Below are positions 8,499 through 16,730 of a stretch of DNA of 64,000 bases, one piece after another (within the stretch, counting starts at the first letter, position 1; every line of letters begins with the position of its first letter). The DNA is from Bryobacteraceae bacterium (GTDB taxonomy: Bacteria > Acidobacteriota > Terriglobia > Bryobacterales > Bryobacteraceae), in assembly GCA_029975915.1 (NCBI GenBank), contig JARKOC010000352.1:320149-384148 (forward strand). Direction: 5' to 3'. Below the pieces are notes generated by a model, which saw only the letters and a program-made list of their open reading frames with translations, did no database searches and had not been told where the DNA came from. A program made the position numbers and the translations under genes.

Positions 8499-9803
8499 AT
8501 GACTAGACGTGAAGCCATTAAAGCCGCCGCCGGCGCCGCCACCCTGATGCCCTCGGCGCTCGCCGCCGCCCCCTACCAGCCGTCAGCGGCCAACCTCAAA
8601 GCACGCGAGTGGTTCCAGCAAGCGCGCTTTGGTTTGTTCATTCACTGGGGCGTCTACTCGGTCCTTGGCAAGGGCGAATGGGTCATGAACAACGACAAGA
8701 TGACCATCGAGCAGTACTCGAAGCTGCCGCCGCAGTTCAACCCAGTCAAATACGACCCCGCCGCCTGGGTCTCCCTCGCCAAAGCCGCCGGCCAGCGCTA
8801 CATCACCATCACCTCCAAGCACCACGACGGCTTCGCCATGTGGGCGACCAAACAGAAGCAGTGGAATATCGTCGAAAACACCCCTTACGGCAAGGACGTC
8901 CTCAAGCCGCTCGCCGAGGAGTGCCGCAAGCAGGACATCCGGCTGTTCTTCTACCACTCGCATCTCGATTGGACCCACCCCGATTACTACCCGCGCGGCC
9001 GCACCGGCCTCGCCTCGGGCCGCCCCGAGTCCGGCAATTTCAACCGCTATCTCGACTTCATGGACGCCCAGTTGAGGGAACTGCTCACCGGCTACGGCGA
9101 CATCGCCGGCATCTGGTTCGATGGCATCTGGGACAAAAAGGGCGCCGACTGGCGTCTCCGCCAGACCTACGACATGATCCACTCGCTCCAGCCTCACGCT
9201 TTGATCGGCAACAACCATCACCTGCCGCCGTTCGAGGGCGAAGACTTCCAGATGTTCGAAAAGGATCTGCCGGGCGGGAATACGGCCGGGTTCAACGAGG
9301 AATCAAAGATCGGCCAACTCCCGCTCGAAACCTGCGAGACCATCAATGTCGCCTGGGGCTACAACTCCACCGACAAGCGCTTCAAGTCGACCAAACAGTT
9401 GATTCACTACATGGTCAAGGCAGCCGGCCTCGACGCGAACTTCCTGCTCAACGTTGGCCCCAAGCCGGACGGAACGATTCAGGACGAATTCGTCACCCGG
9501 CTCCGTGAGATGGGCGACTGGCTGAAGGTGAACGGCGCCAGCATCTACGGAACCCATGGCGGCCCCATCACTCCGCGGCCGTGGGGCGTCACGACGCAGG
9601 CCAAAGGGAAAGTGTACGTTCATATATTGGATTGGCCTGATACCGCCCTGGCTATTCCACGCATGCCTGTTCCGGTGAAGAAGGCTTCGCTTTTAGCCAA
9701 CGGCAAGCCCGTCACCGTCAAAGAAATCGACCAAGGACACCTTCTATCAATCCCGCCTGACGGCCGGGACGCGAACGACACGGTCGTCGTGCTTGAGGGA
9801 TAA
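8499..9803 (+). CDS. alpha-L-fucosidase, GH29, Tat-type signal
   Basis: This 434-residue protein belongs to glycoside hydrolase family 29, retaining fucosidases that release L-fucose from glycans. The N terminus (MTRREAIKAAAGAATLMP) is a short Tat-like signal. Family signatures follow: REWFQQARFGLFIHWGVYS, YITITSKHHDGFAMW, DIRLFFYHSHLDW and IAGIWFDGIWD, whose Asp is the expected nucleophile. LDANFLLNVGPKPDG near residue 325 is also typical. An AGGAG lies about 8 bases before the ATG at 8499. With the sulfatase and GH127-like gene elsewhere in the window, it suggests a role in degrading fucose-containing, possibly sulfated, polysaccharides. Confidence 0.95.
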   Translation: MTRREAIKAAAGAATLMPSALAAAPYQPSAANLKAREWFQQARFGLFIHWGVYSVLGKGEWVMNNDKMTIEQYSKLPPQFNPVKYDPAAWVSLAKAAGQRYITITSKHHDGFAMWATKQKQWNIVENTPYGKDVLKPLAEECRKQDIRLFFYHSHLDWTHPDYYPRGRTGLASGRPESGNFNRYLDFMDAQLRELLTGYGDIAGIWFDGIWDKKGADWRLRQTYDMIHSLQPHALIGNNHHLPPFEGEDFQMFEKDLPGGNTAGFNEESKIGQLPLETCETINVAWGYNSTDKRFKSTKQLIHYMVKAAGLDANFLLNVGPKPDGTIQDEFVTRLREMGDWLKVNGASIYGTHGGPITPRPWGVTTQAKGKVYVHILDWPDTALAIPRMPVPVKKASLLANGKPVTVKEIDQGHLLSIPPDGRDANDTVVVLEG

Positions 9804-9868
9804 GTAATTTCTTAACAATAAAATACGGACTTTGCGAGTTCGTTTGGCCAAAAGTTGCGGGAGCCGGA

Positions 9869-11659
9869 TCAGCTTGCCGAAGCGCCTTTCGCTCTCGGCT
9901 GGTTCAGGATTTGGTCCACCCGTTGGACCAGGTCATCCACGGCAAACGGCTTGCTCAACAAGGAGACGGCAGGGTCGGCGGCTAGAAGGGCCGCCGCTTC
10001 GGCATCCTCGGCCGCGCCGGTCATGAAGATCACCGGCGTCTCGGGATACCGTTGACGGACTTCCAGAGCCAACTTGCCGCCGCTCAAGCCCGGCAGCGTC
10101 AAGTCGGTCACTAAGAGATCGACGGGTGTACCTCTCGACTCGAGAGCGGCCATGGCTTGTTCGGCAGATGCGGCCTCGATCACCTCGCGGCGCCAACGCC
10201 TGAGCGCTTTGGCGAGCAGGGATCTCAAACCTGGCTCGTCTTCAACCAGAAGGACGCTGCCGCGTGGCGCTTCAGCCGCCTGGCCGGTCTTGCTCTCCAA
10301 GGCTTCCGACGGAGCCACCAAAACCAGCCGCGCCCCGGCGTGACATTCTTCCACCCACGCCTGGCAACCGGAGTCCAGCAGCCGGCGCAGGTGTTTCGTT
10401 GGACCGAACTCCGGATCCAGGCCCATTTTCGGTCCAGCGAACGGATCTAACAAAGCTTCCGCCTCAGCCTCTGTCTTGTTGTGGACTTCAAAGCGGAATT
10501 CGGTTTCGCCCTCATCAGGCCGTGTCTCCGCCTGAACCGCAAATCCGCCGCCCCAAGCTAACCTTACCGACTCGGTCAGGGCCGAGAGATCAGCCTCTCT
10601 GAGAAGCACGCCAACCGGTTCGCCTCTTACCTCCACCCCATGGACCTCCGCCCAATCGGCCAGAGCGAAGCTGTCCGGCGCATGGCTTTCCGCCGCCATC
10701 GGGTTCATTTGAGAAGTCAGCCGGCCCAACCTCTCGGCGGCATTCTGAATTTCCTGGATATCGCCGCGGCGGGCATCGTCGTCCGGGAGACTGTCCAGAA
10801 TCTCGCCGGAATACCCGCTCACGATCATGAGCAGGTTGTTGGAGACGTGCGCCAGACGCGCTGAGAGACTCCAGGCGGCATCCATCCGCGCCCTGAGCCT
10901 TGCTTTGCGCGTTGCGCGCAAGTCGGAAGTCCGGTCCACCGTCATGACCCGGATTTCCGCTTCATCGGCCGACGCCGAATCCCTGCAATACCGCAAGCCG
11001 GCATCCGGACCGATCATCCGGTAATCAATCGAGGCCCGCCAGTTTTCGTCTCCCCGGCTGTAAAAGCGGATCCACATGTCCCGGTCGCCGGGATGGACTC
11101 GCGTTTCCGCCCAACTCTCCAGGCTCTGCCAGGCTTCCGGCGGAAGCCCGAATTCGCATTCGGCATGTGCGGAAAGGCAGGCCAGCCGCCCCGATTCCCG
11201 GTCGATGAGCCAGAACACAGTTCCGCAAGCTTGAGGCAGCAGAAGGGTCGCAGCCTCCGATTCCGGGAGCTCCTCCACCGTCATCAGAACCTCGGCCGTG
11301 TCCTGGTCCTGCCAGCCGAACGTGTGCCGGAGGGCAACTCGCAGGCGCTTGGGACCCAGCCGGATGTCGATTGCCGCGCGCCTCTGCCCGCCGGCGATCA
11401 CTTCCGCCAGAGCCTGTTCGAGCTTCGGATCCGGCAGCAGGTCGGCCACACGCAGACTGGAAAGAGATTCGGCGCTCACGCCAAACCGCTGCTTGAATTC
11501 GCGGTTCACCGTGACCAGCGACTGGTCTTCGCCGACCACTGCAACCGCCACCGGCAAAGCCGCGAGCAGATCCTGATAGTACCGCCGCTCACTCTCCACC
11601 AGCGCGAGCAGGCGCGCTACTTCCGATGTTTTCCAATAGCTCGAATCGGATCTCTGCAT
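9869..11659 (-). CDS. hybrid PAS sensor with degenerate kinase core and C-terminal receiver
   Basis: The ATG at 11659 gives 596 residues; a TTG at 11701 is an alternative start. Order of parts: an N-terminal PAS domain (about 25-130), a second PAS/PAC-like segment (about 145-250), a His-containing helix ARLAHVSNNLLMIVSGYSG with His at about 271, a region replacing the HATPase domain, and a receiver domain at about 467-585 (VLLVEDEPG, VTDLTLPGLSG with phospho-acceptor Asp519, LLSKPFAVDD). The ATP-binding N box and the G1/G2 glycine motifs are not recognisable; only a DPFAGPK trace of the usual EPFFTTK remains. It may accept phosphate from a partner kinase rather than self-phosphorylate. It is divergent from the SDR gene. 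Confidence 0.85.
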   Translation of the reverse strand: MQRSDSSYWKTSEVARLLALVESERRYYQDLLAALPVAVAVVGEDQSLVTVNREFKQRFGVSAESLSSLRVADLLPDPKLEQALAEVIAGGQRRAAIDIRLGPKRLRVALRHTFGWQDQDTAEVLMTVEELPESEAATLLLPQACGTVFWLIDRESGRLACLSAHAECEFGLPPEAWQSLESWAETRVHPGDRDMWIRFYSRGDENWRASIDYRMIGPDAGLRYCRDSASADEAEIRVMTVDRTSDLRATRKARLRARMDAAWSLSARLAHVSNNLLMIVSGYSGEILDSLPDDDARRGDIQEIQNAAERLGRLTSQMNPMAAESHAPDSFALADWAEVHGVEVRGEPVGVLLREADLSALTESVRLAWGGGFAVQAETRPDEGETEFRFEVHNKTEAEAEALLDPFAGPKMGLDPEFGPTKHLRRLLDSGCQAWVEECHAGARLVLVAPSEALESKTGQAAEAPRGSVLLVEDEPGLRSLLAKALRRWRREVIEAASAEQAMAALESRGTPVDLLVTDLTLPGLSGGKLALEVRQRYPETPVIFMTGAAEDAEAAALLAADPAVSLLSKPFAVDDLVQRVDQILNQPRAKGASAS

Positions 11660-11812
11660 CGACTCAGTTACTGCAAGCCGGGCAATGACAGCCCTACACA
11701 AGTCTGTTCCTGCTGGCTTCGCCGCGGCAATGCCCGTCGTCCTAGTACGCGACCCAGTACTACGGTGTTATATGTTGGAAGATCCTGCTTCACTTGGAAA
11801 GGACTCATTCAC

Positions 11813-12580
11813 ATGGACATCTTCTCTCTTCATGGCAAGGCAGCCGCAGTGGTCGGCGGCGGTGGCGTGCTCGCTGGTGAAATGGCCATGGGCCTGGCGC
11901 GCGCCGGCGCCGATGTCGCCATCCTCGACTTCAACCTGGAAGCCGCCAATGCCCGCGCCGCTGAGATCGAAGCCCTGGGCCGCCGCGCTTTCGGCTTCAA
12001 GGTGGACGCGACGAAGAAGGCGGACTTGCAGGCCGCGCTGGATGCGATCATCGCCAAGTTCGGCCGCATCGACATCCTCATCAACGCCGCCGGGATCAAC
12101 TCGGGCACGCCGTTCCTTGAAATCACAGAAGAGGAGTGGCACCGCATCCTGGACGTTGATCTGAAGAGCGTCTTCCTGGCCTGCCAGGTCTTCGGAGCCT
12201 ACATGACGCAACCAGGCAGGGGTGGTTCCATTATCAACATCTCGTCGGCATCGTCGGATCCGCCGCTGTCGAAGGTTTTCACATACTCGGTGGCCAAGGG
12301 CGGCGTGAATCAGGTGACAAAGTTCCTGGCGCGCGAGTGGGCGACGCAGGGCGTCCGCGTAAACGCGATCCTGCCGGGCTTTTTCCCGGCCGAGCAGAAC
12401 AAGAAACTGCTCACCGAGGAGCGGGTCGCCCAGATCATGGGCCATACGCCGATGAAGCGGTACGGGCAGGCATCGGAACTGGTTGGCGCGGCGGTTTTCC
12501 TGGCTTCCGACGCAGCTTCCAGTTTTGTCACAGGAGCGATTCTGCGCGTCGATGGCGGCTACGGAGCCATGACGATATAG
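11813..12580 (+). CDS. SDR-family NAD(P)-dependent oxidoreductase
   Basis: This 255-residue classical short-chain dehydrogenase has a Rossmann start (AVVGGGGVLAGEMAMGLARA, a glycine-rich variant of TGxxxGIG), LINAAGIN, the catalytic Ser in IINISSASS and the YSVAK Tyr/Lys pair. The ending FVTGAILRVDGGYGAM is typical of polyol and sugar-acid dehydrogenases, so fructuronate reduction or gluconate-type chemistry is plausible but unproven. The start at 11813 is supported by GGAAAGGA 9-12 bases upstream; the frame runs far upstream without stops, over the antisense of the sensor gene. A palindromic hairpin follows the stop. Confidence 0.92.
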   Translation: MDIFSLHGKAAAVVGGGGVLAGEMAMGLARAGADVAILDFNLEAANARAAEIEALGRRAFGFKVDATKKADLQAALDAIIAKFGRIDILINAAGINSGTPFLEITEEEWHRILDVDLKSVFLACQVFGAYMTQPGRGGSIINISSASSDPPLSKVFTYSVAKGGVNQVTKFLAREWATQGVRVNAILPGFFPAEQNKKLLTEERVAQIMGHTPMKRYGQASELVGAAVFLASDAASSFVTGAILRVDGGYGAMTI

Positions 12581-12591
12581 GCCCAGAAGAA

Positions 12592-12626
12592 CCGCGCAAA
12601 AATTGCGCACCGCATTTCTTGCGCGG
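12592..12626 (+). terminator. inverted repeat after SDR gene, possible terminator
   Basis: CCGCGCAA (12592-12599) pairs with TTGCGCGG (12619-12626) around a 19-base middle that can extend the stem with mismatches. It begins 12 bases after the SDR stop. There is no T run, so it would be a weak or factor-dependent terminator. Confidence 0.45.
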
Positions 12627-12672
12627 ATTATCTCGTTTGAACTAAAAAACTTACGAGAAACCGCTTTGGCTC

Positions 12673-12699
12673 TTGCGTAAACAGACCAAAAGGTATAAA
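12673..12699 (+). promoter_or_regulatory. weak sigma-70-like promoter for reductase operon
   Basis: TTGCGT (12673-12678) and TATAAA (12694-12699) are separated by 15 bases, about 68 bases before the ferredoxin start. The -10 matches 5 of 6; the spacer is short. The surrounding 60 bases are clearly AT-richer than the neighbouring genes, as expected for a promoter. Confidence 0.35.
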
Positions 12700-12766
12700 A
12701 ATCCAATTGTGCCCTGTGCGGGCTCATATAAGAGTGGCGTCCGCGGACGCCGGAGGTGGTCTTCTT

Positions 12767-13318
12767 ATGCCGTCATACGGATGGGTGTTCGACCCCAAGA
12801 GATGTATTGAGTGCAGAGCGTGTGAATCCGCCTGCAAACAGTGGAATAAGGTTCCAACTGGCGTGGGCATCCGCTACCGCCAGGTCAGGACTTACGAGAT
12901 TTCGGCCTGGCCGGCGCCACAGACGATGGCGATTTCAGGCGCTTGCAACCATTGCGAGAATGCCTGGTGCATGAAGGCCTGCCCGGTGAAGGCCATTTAC
13001 CGCAACGCCGCCGATGGCACAGTGCAGATTGACCGGAACAAGTGTGTCGGATGCACACAGTGCGCGATGTTCTGCCCCTACCAGGCGCCTCAGTTTGACT
13101 ACGCCGAGCGGAAATCTGAAAAGTGCACCATGTGCACGGACCGCATCGCGGAAGGTCTTCAGCCTGCCTGCGCGACGCTTTGCCCAACGGGTGCGTTGCA
13201 ATGGGGCAAATGGGACGACATCAAAGACAAGGGTGTGGCGCAGGTTGCGAATTTCGCCAATCCGAAGAACACGGTGCCGCACATGCGGTTCATCACCACC
13301 GGATTTGGAGCCAAGTAA
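12767..13318 (+). CDS. four-cluster ferredoxin subunit of molybdoenzyme (PsrB/DmsB-like)
   Basis: The protein has 183 residues and four cysteine groups: CIECRACESACK, CNHCENAWCMKACP, CVGCTQCAMFCPY, and CTMCTDR with ACATLCP. That layout is the four [4Fe-4S] electron-transfer subunit of DMSO-reductase-family enzymes (PsrB, PhsB, DmsB, NrfC). It would carry electrons between the catalytic subunit and a quinone-reactive partner. The ATG at 12767 has GGAGG about 9 bases upstream. The catalytic gene starts 13 bases after its stop, so both are one operon. It has no signal peptide of its own; family members are co-exported with the Tat-tagged catalytic subunit. Confidence 0.95.
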   Translation: MPSYGWVFDPKRCIECRACESACKQWNKVPTGVGIRYRQVRTYEISAWPAPQTMAISGACNHCENAWCMKACPVKAIYRNAADGTVQIDRNKCVGCTQCAMFCPYQAPQFDYAERKSEKCTMCTDRIAEGLQPACATLCPTGALQWGKWDDIKDKGVAQVANFANPKNTVPHMRFITTGFGAK

Positions 13319-13331
13319 GGGAGGTCAAGCC

Positions 13332-15575
13332 ATGTCACTATCCAGACGCAATCTATTCCGTCTCGGCACCGCCGCCGGCGCCGGTTTGGCTGCCGCCCCA
13401 TCGCTGCAGGCCTTTGAAAACTACTTCCAGCCGGCGCGCTCGGCGATCGCCGACATGAAGACCGTCATCTCGGCCTGCGGCATCTGCGGACCATTCTGCG
13501 GCATCCAGGCGAAGGTCAAGGATGGCGTTCTCCAATTTGTCGAAGGGCTGCCGGGCGACGCCCACGGTGGCGGGCATCTTTGCGGCAAGGGCGCTGCCGG
13601 TGCGGCGATGCTCTACGATCCCGACCGGTTGAAGTACCCGATGAAGCGCACCAACCCGCGCAAGGGCTTCGACGAGGATCCAGGGTTCGTTCGAATCACC
13701 TGGCAGGAGGCGCTTGATACCATCGCACAGAAGATCACGCATTACAAGACCAACTACGGGGCCGAATCGTTGTTGTTCGTCACGCTGCCGACACCCGATG
13801 TCTGGCAGCGGTTCATGAAGTCGATCGGGGTAGTGAACCGCGTCGATCACCGTGACGAGTGCTTCCAGACCGACATGGTGATTCAGAAGTACACAACCGG
13901 CGGCAAGAGCTGGGCAGTCGATTTCGCCAATTCTAAATACATCCTGCTGTTTGGTTTCGACATCGTCGCCAAGGCGAAACTGGTCTATGCCAACGGAATC
14001 CTCAATGCCCGGGACAATGGGGCGAAGGTTGTGCATTTCTCGCCGAACTACACAGTCACCTCGCGCGCTTCCACCGAGTATCACAACATACGGCCCGGCT
14101 CGGATCTGGCGGTGGCGCTGGCGATGATCAACGTAATCGTGAGCGAGAATCTCTACAACAGGGATTTCGTCGAAAACTACACAAACTTCGCGCAATACGA
14201 ATCCCAGATCCGCGCCCATTTCAGTGAATACACTCCTGCGTGGGCCGCGGCGCTCAGCGATGTGCCGGCCGACACGATCATCCGCATCGCCCGGGAGTTC
14301 GCCGGGTCGGGCGCGTCCGTCGCTCCGGCGCACAAAAAGACACTGTGCGCCAACTACAACAACGGAACGCAGTTGACTCATGCCATCTCGATCCTGAACA
14401 TCCTTGCGGGCACCATCGACCGTCCCGGCGGCCGTTACTTCGCACGCACCGCCAGCGTCCCGGGCATTGATGCGGTGTATCCTCCGCCGGCGTACCCCGC
14501 CGCCACCGGCCGCCGCGTGGACGGGCGTGACAAACTGCCGCATGCGCACGGAGTCGACGCCGGGATTTTCTCAACGCTGGCCGACGGCATGCTCAACAAG
14601 TTCCCCGGAATGATCAAGATGGCCGTCTGGAAGGACTACACCGCGCTGGCATTCCCAAACCCGCGGACGATCGAACAGGCGATGCAGCAGGTCGAGTTCA
14701 GCGTCGTTATCGACTTCCTGCCGACCGACACCGCCTCGCTTGCCGACATCGTCCTGCCCGACACGGTGAACTTCGAAACCTCGGACATCATGGTGCGCGA
14801 CTACAACGCCAAGTATCCGCAGAGCGTCGCTCGCTCGGTTGTCGTTCCGCCGGCGTTCGAAATCAAGAGCCTGGGTTACATTTCTCTAGAACTGGGCAAA
14901 CGACTCGCGCCTGATTACTTCAAGACCTCGGACGGGTCATGGATCAACATGAGCACGCTCTTGGACGAGAAGACCAAGCGGGCCGGACTCGGCGAGAATT
15001 TCGCCGATTTCGCGTCGAAGGGCGTCGTCGAAAAGAAGGCGGATTTCGTTCCGCGCACCACTTTCGGCGCCGTTGGCGGCAACGGGAAGTGCCAGATCTA
15101 CGTCCCGGCCTTTGAGACCGGCCACGGCGAACCGCTTCCCAAGTGGCACCCGAAGCGGGAAGAACCCAACGCGGAGTTCCCCTACTACTACATGACCTTC
15201 ATCCCCGCCGTCCATAAGCGGAACACGACGGCCAACAACGCCATCCTAAACGAGATGATCGGCGAGAATGAGGCGATCATCAACCCGAAGTTGGCGGCTA
15301 AGCTCAACATCAAGAACGGCCAAATGGTGCTCATCCGGTCACGAGTGGGCCAGATTGAGTTGAAAGCGAAGTTCTCTGAGTTGATTAGAGACGACGCAGT
15401 CATGGTGTACCACGGCTTCGGCCACCGCTCGCGGCTTCTCACGAAGGCCTTCGGCAAGGGCGTACGCGACGGCGATGTCATACCGGAAGGCAAGATCGAC
15501 GACTTCGTGGCCACCAAGAACTTCGGAGCGTCGTCCTGCATCATGGACGCCGTGGTGAACATCACGCCGCTCTAA
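13332..15575 (+). CDS. Tat-exported molybdopterin oxidoreductase, polysulfide/thiosulfate reductase type
   Basis: The 747-residue protein begins with a Tat signal (MSLSRRNLFRLGTAAGAGLA). The N-terminal [4Fe-4S] site is Cys49, Cys52, Cys56 and Cys84 (CGICGPFCG and HLCGKG). Cys177 in HRDECFQTD is the probable Mo ligand, matching Psr/Phs enzymes rather than the Ser of DMSO reductase. The C-terminal molybdopterin-binding domain carries LNIKNGQMVLIRSRVGQIEL and HGFGHRSRL. Length fits PsrA/PhsA (about 750-760). GGGAGGT sits 6 bases before the ATG. The ferredoxin subunit precedes it and a TorD chaperone follows. The substrate (polysulfide, thiosulfate, tetrathionate or arsenic compounds) cannot be fixed from the sequence. 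Confidence 0.93.
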   Translation: MSLSRRNLFRLGTAAGAGLAAAPSLQAFENYFQPARSAIADMKTVISACGICGPFCGIQAKVKDGVLQFVEGLPGDAHGGGHLCGKGAAGAAMLYDPDRLKYPMKRTNPRKGFDEDPGFVRITWQEALDTIAQKITHYKTNYGAESLLFVTLPTPDVWQRFMKSIGVVNRVDHRDECFQTDMVIQKYTTGGKSWAVDFANSKYILLFGFDIVAKAKLVYANGILNARDNGAKVVHFSPNYTVTSRASTEYHNIRPGSDLAVALAMINVIVSENLYNRDFVENYTNFAQYESQIRAHFSEYTPAWAAALSDVPADTIIRIAREFAGSGASVAPAHKKTLCANYNNGTQLTHAISILNILAGTIDRPGGRYFARTASVPGIDAVYPPPAYPAATGRRVDGRDKLPHAHGVDAGIFSTLADGMLNKFPGMIKMAVWKDYTALAFPNPRTIEQAMQQVEFSVVIDFLPTDTASLADIVLPDTVNFETSDIMVRDYNAKYPQSVARSVVVPPAFEIKSLGYISLELGKRLAPDYFKTSDGSWINMSTLLDEKTKRAGLGENFADFASKGVVEKKADFVPRTTFGAVGGNGKCQIYVPAFETGHGEPLPKWHPKREEPNAEFPYYYMTFIPAVHKRNTTANNAILNEMIGENEAIINPKLAAKLNIKNGQMVLIRSRVGQIELKAKFSELIRDDAVMVYHGFGHRSRLLTKAFGKGVRDGDVIPEGKIDDFVATKNFGASSCIMDAVVNITPL

Positions 15576-15589
15576 CCGTTTTGTCCTTT

Positions 15590-15624
15590 CAGGCCGCTTG
15601 CGCCGGTCCACGGCTCAGGCGGCC
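15590..15624 (+). terminator. inverted repeat between reductase and TorD genes
   Basis: AGGCCGC (15590-15596) pairs with GCGGCCT (15618-15624), followed by TGTTCTGT. It could attenuate transcription between the highly expressed catalytic gene and the chaperone gene. The loop is long (21 bases) and the T run is broken, so termination would be partial. Confidence 0.35.
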
Positions 15625-15650
15625 TTGTTCTGTCCGCCGGGTTCGCTACC

Positions 15651-16178
15651 ATGACATCAATGGCCAACGCCTCACTCTCCATACTCCGCCTGACCCTCGC
15701 CGGACAGGCCCTGCTTCAATCCGATCCGCGCGGCATCGATGTTCCGGACGGCGCAGAAGGCGCCCTGGCCGACGAGATCCGGCTGGCGCAAGCCGCGCCT
15801 GAGGCCGCCGAACTGGAATACAACCGGCTGTTTCTCAATCCTTTGGGCGCAGTCTGCCACTTCTGGCAATCGGTGTACGCTGACGAGCCGCGGTTGTTTG
15901 GTCCGGCGCATCACTCGGCGCTCGAGTGGTTTCGCCGCTACGGCGCCGAGCCGCAAAATGCCCAGGAGCCGGCCGACCATCTTGGCCTGCTGCTGCTGTT
16001 CTACGCCCGCCTGATCGAAGAAGACGAACCCTCGGAAACAACCGGCGCCTTTGCGCGTGAGCACATCGCCTGGGCGTTGCAGTTCGCCGGGAAGCTGCAA
16101 CAGGAAGCGCGGCATCCGCTCTATCTCGCGCTGGCCCGCGAGATTCAGATGATCTGCGGCGAATTCACCGGCCGCTAG
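15651..16178 (+). CDS. TorD/DmsD-family molybdoenzyme chaperone
   Basis: This all-helical 175-residue protein has the TorD_DmsD profile: AAELEYNRLFLNPLGAVCHF with the family's YxxLF core, a ...SALEWFRRYG helix, EPADHLGLLLLFYARLIEE (the conserved EPxDHxxxxL motif) and FAREHIAWALQFAGKLQQEA. Such proteins bind the Tat signal of their partner enzyme and delay export until the Mo cofactor is loaded. Its position 75 bases after the molybdoenzyme makes that enzyme the partner. Start is ATG 15651, with ATG 15660 possible; neither has a clear Shine-Dalgarno. Its stop shares a CTAG with the stop of the convergent CBS gene. Confidence 0.9.
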   Translation: MTSMANASLSILRLTLAGQALLQSDPRGIDVPDGAEGALADEIRLAQAAPEAAELEYNRLFLNPLGAVCHFWQSVYADEPRLFGPAHHSALEWFRRYGAEPQNAQEPADHLGLLLLFYARLIEEDEPSETTGAFAREHIAWALQFAGKLQQEARHPLYLALAREIQMICGEFTGR

Positions 16179-16621
16179 GCCATATAGTCGCCGGCGATGT
16201 AATGCTGCAACTGTTCAATAGTTTCTTTTTGAAGTGAGATCAGCGTTTTGATCATATCGCCGCTGGAGACGACGCCGATCACACGCCCGTCCTTGGTCAC
16301 TGGAAGGTGGCGGATGCGCCGTTCGCTGACAAGACGCATGGCCTGTTCAAGAGTGAGATCCGGCGAGGCGGAGACGACATCGGCAGTCATGATCTCGGCC
16401 ACGGGCGTTTCGCGCGAAGCACGTCCCTGAAGAACGACTTTGCGGGTGTAATCCCGTTCGCTAAGAATGCCGGCGAGCTGGTCGCCGTCCATGACGAGAA
16501 GGGCGCCGACGCCCTTTTCCGACATCATCTTGATGGCATCGAATACGGAAGCGGAGGGCGCGATCGAATAGACGTCGTACCCTTTCATCTCCAGCAACGC
16601 TGCAAGAGTAATCTGACTCAT
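16175..16621 (-). CDS. CBS-domain pair protein
   Basis: The 148-residue protein is two tandem CBS motifs (about residues 10-65 and 75-130) and nothing else: ASVFDAIKMMSEKGVGALLV, AGILSERDYTRKVV, LTLEQAMRLVSERRIRHLPV and VIGVVSSGDMIKTLIS. Stand-alone CBS pairs bind adenosine nucleotides or NAD and act as energy or redox sensors. The ATG at 16621 has GGAGGT 11 bases upstream; a GTG at 16630 is too close to that site. It is the last gene of a minus-strand run that also holds tyrS, two permeases and the folP-like gene, 109 bases after the latter. It converges on torD with overlapping stops. Confidence 0.93.
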   Translation of the reverse strand: MSQITLAALLEMKGYDVYSIAPSASVFDAIKMMSEKGVGALLVMDGDQLAGILSERDYTRKVVLQGRASRETPVAEIMTADVVSASPDLTLEQAMRLVSERRIRHLPVTKDGRVIGVVSSGDMIKTLISLQKETIEQLQHYIAGDYMA

Positions 16622-16730
16622 GATCCCCACTGACCTCCAGTCGGCTTGCAGCCAGCGGCGATCCCAACTCGCAGCCGGCCCTTCAGGGCATTATAAGCGA
16701 CTCTGGCCGTGGCGCAACTCGAGGCTCCGG

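Noticed and set aside
11093..11812. Long N-terminal extension of the SDR frame
   Set aside because: It is antisense to the sensor gene and lacks similarity; the family start is at 11813.
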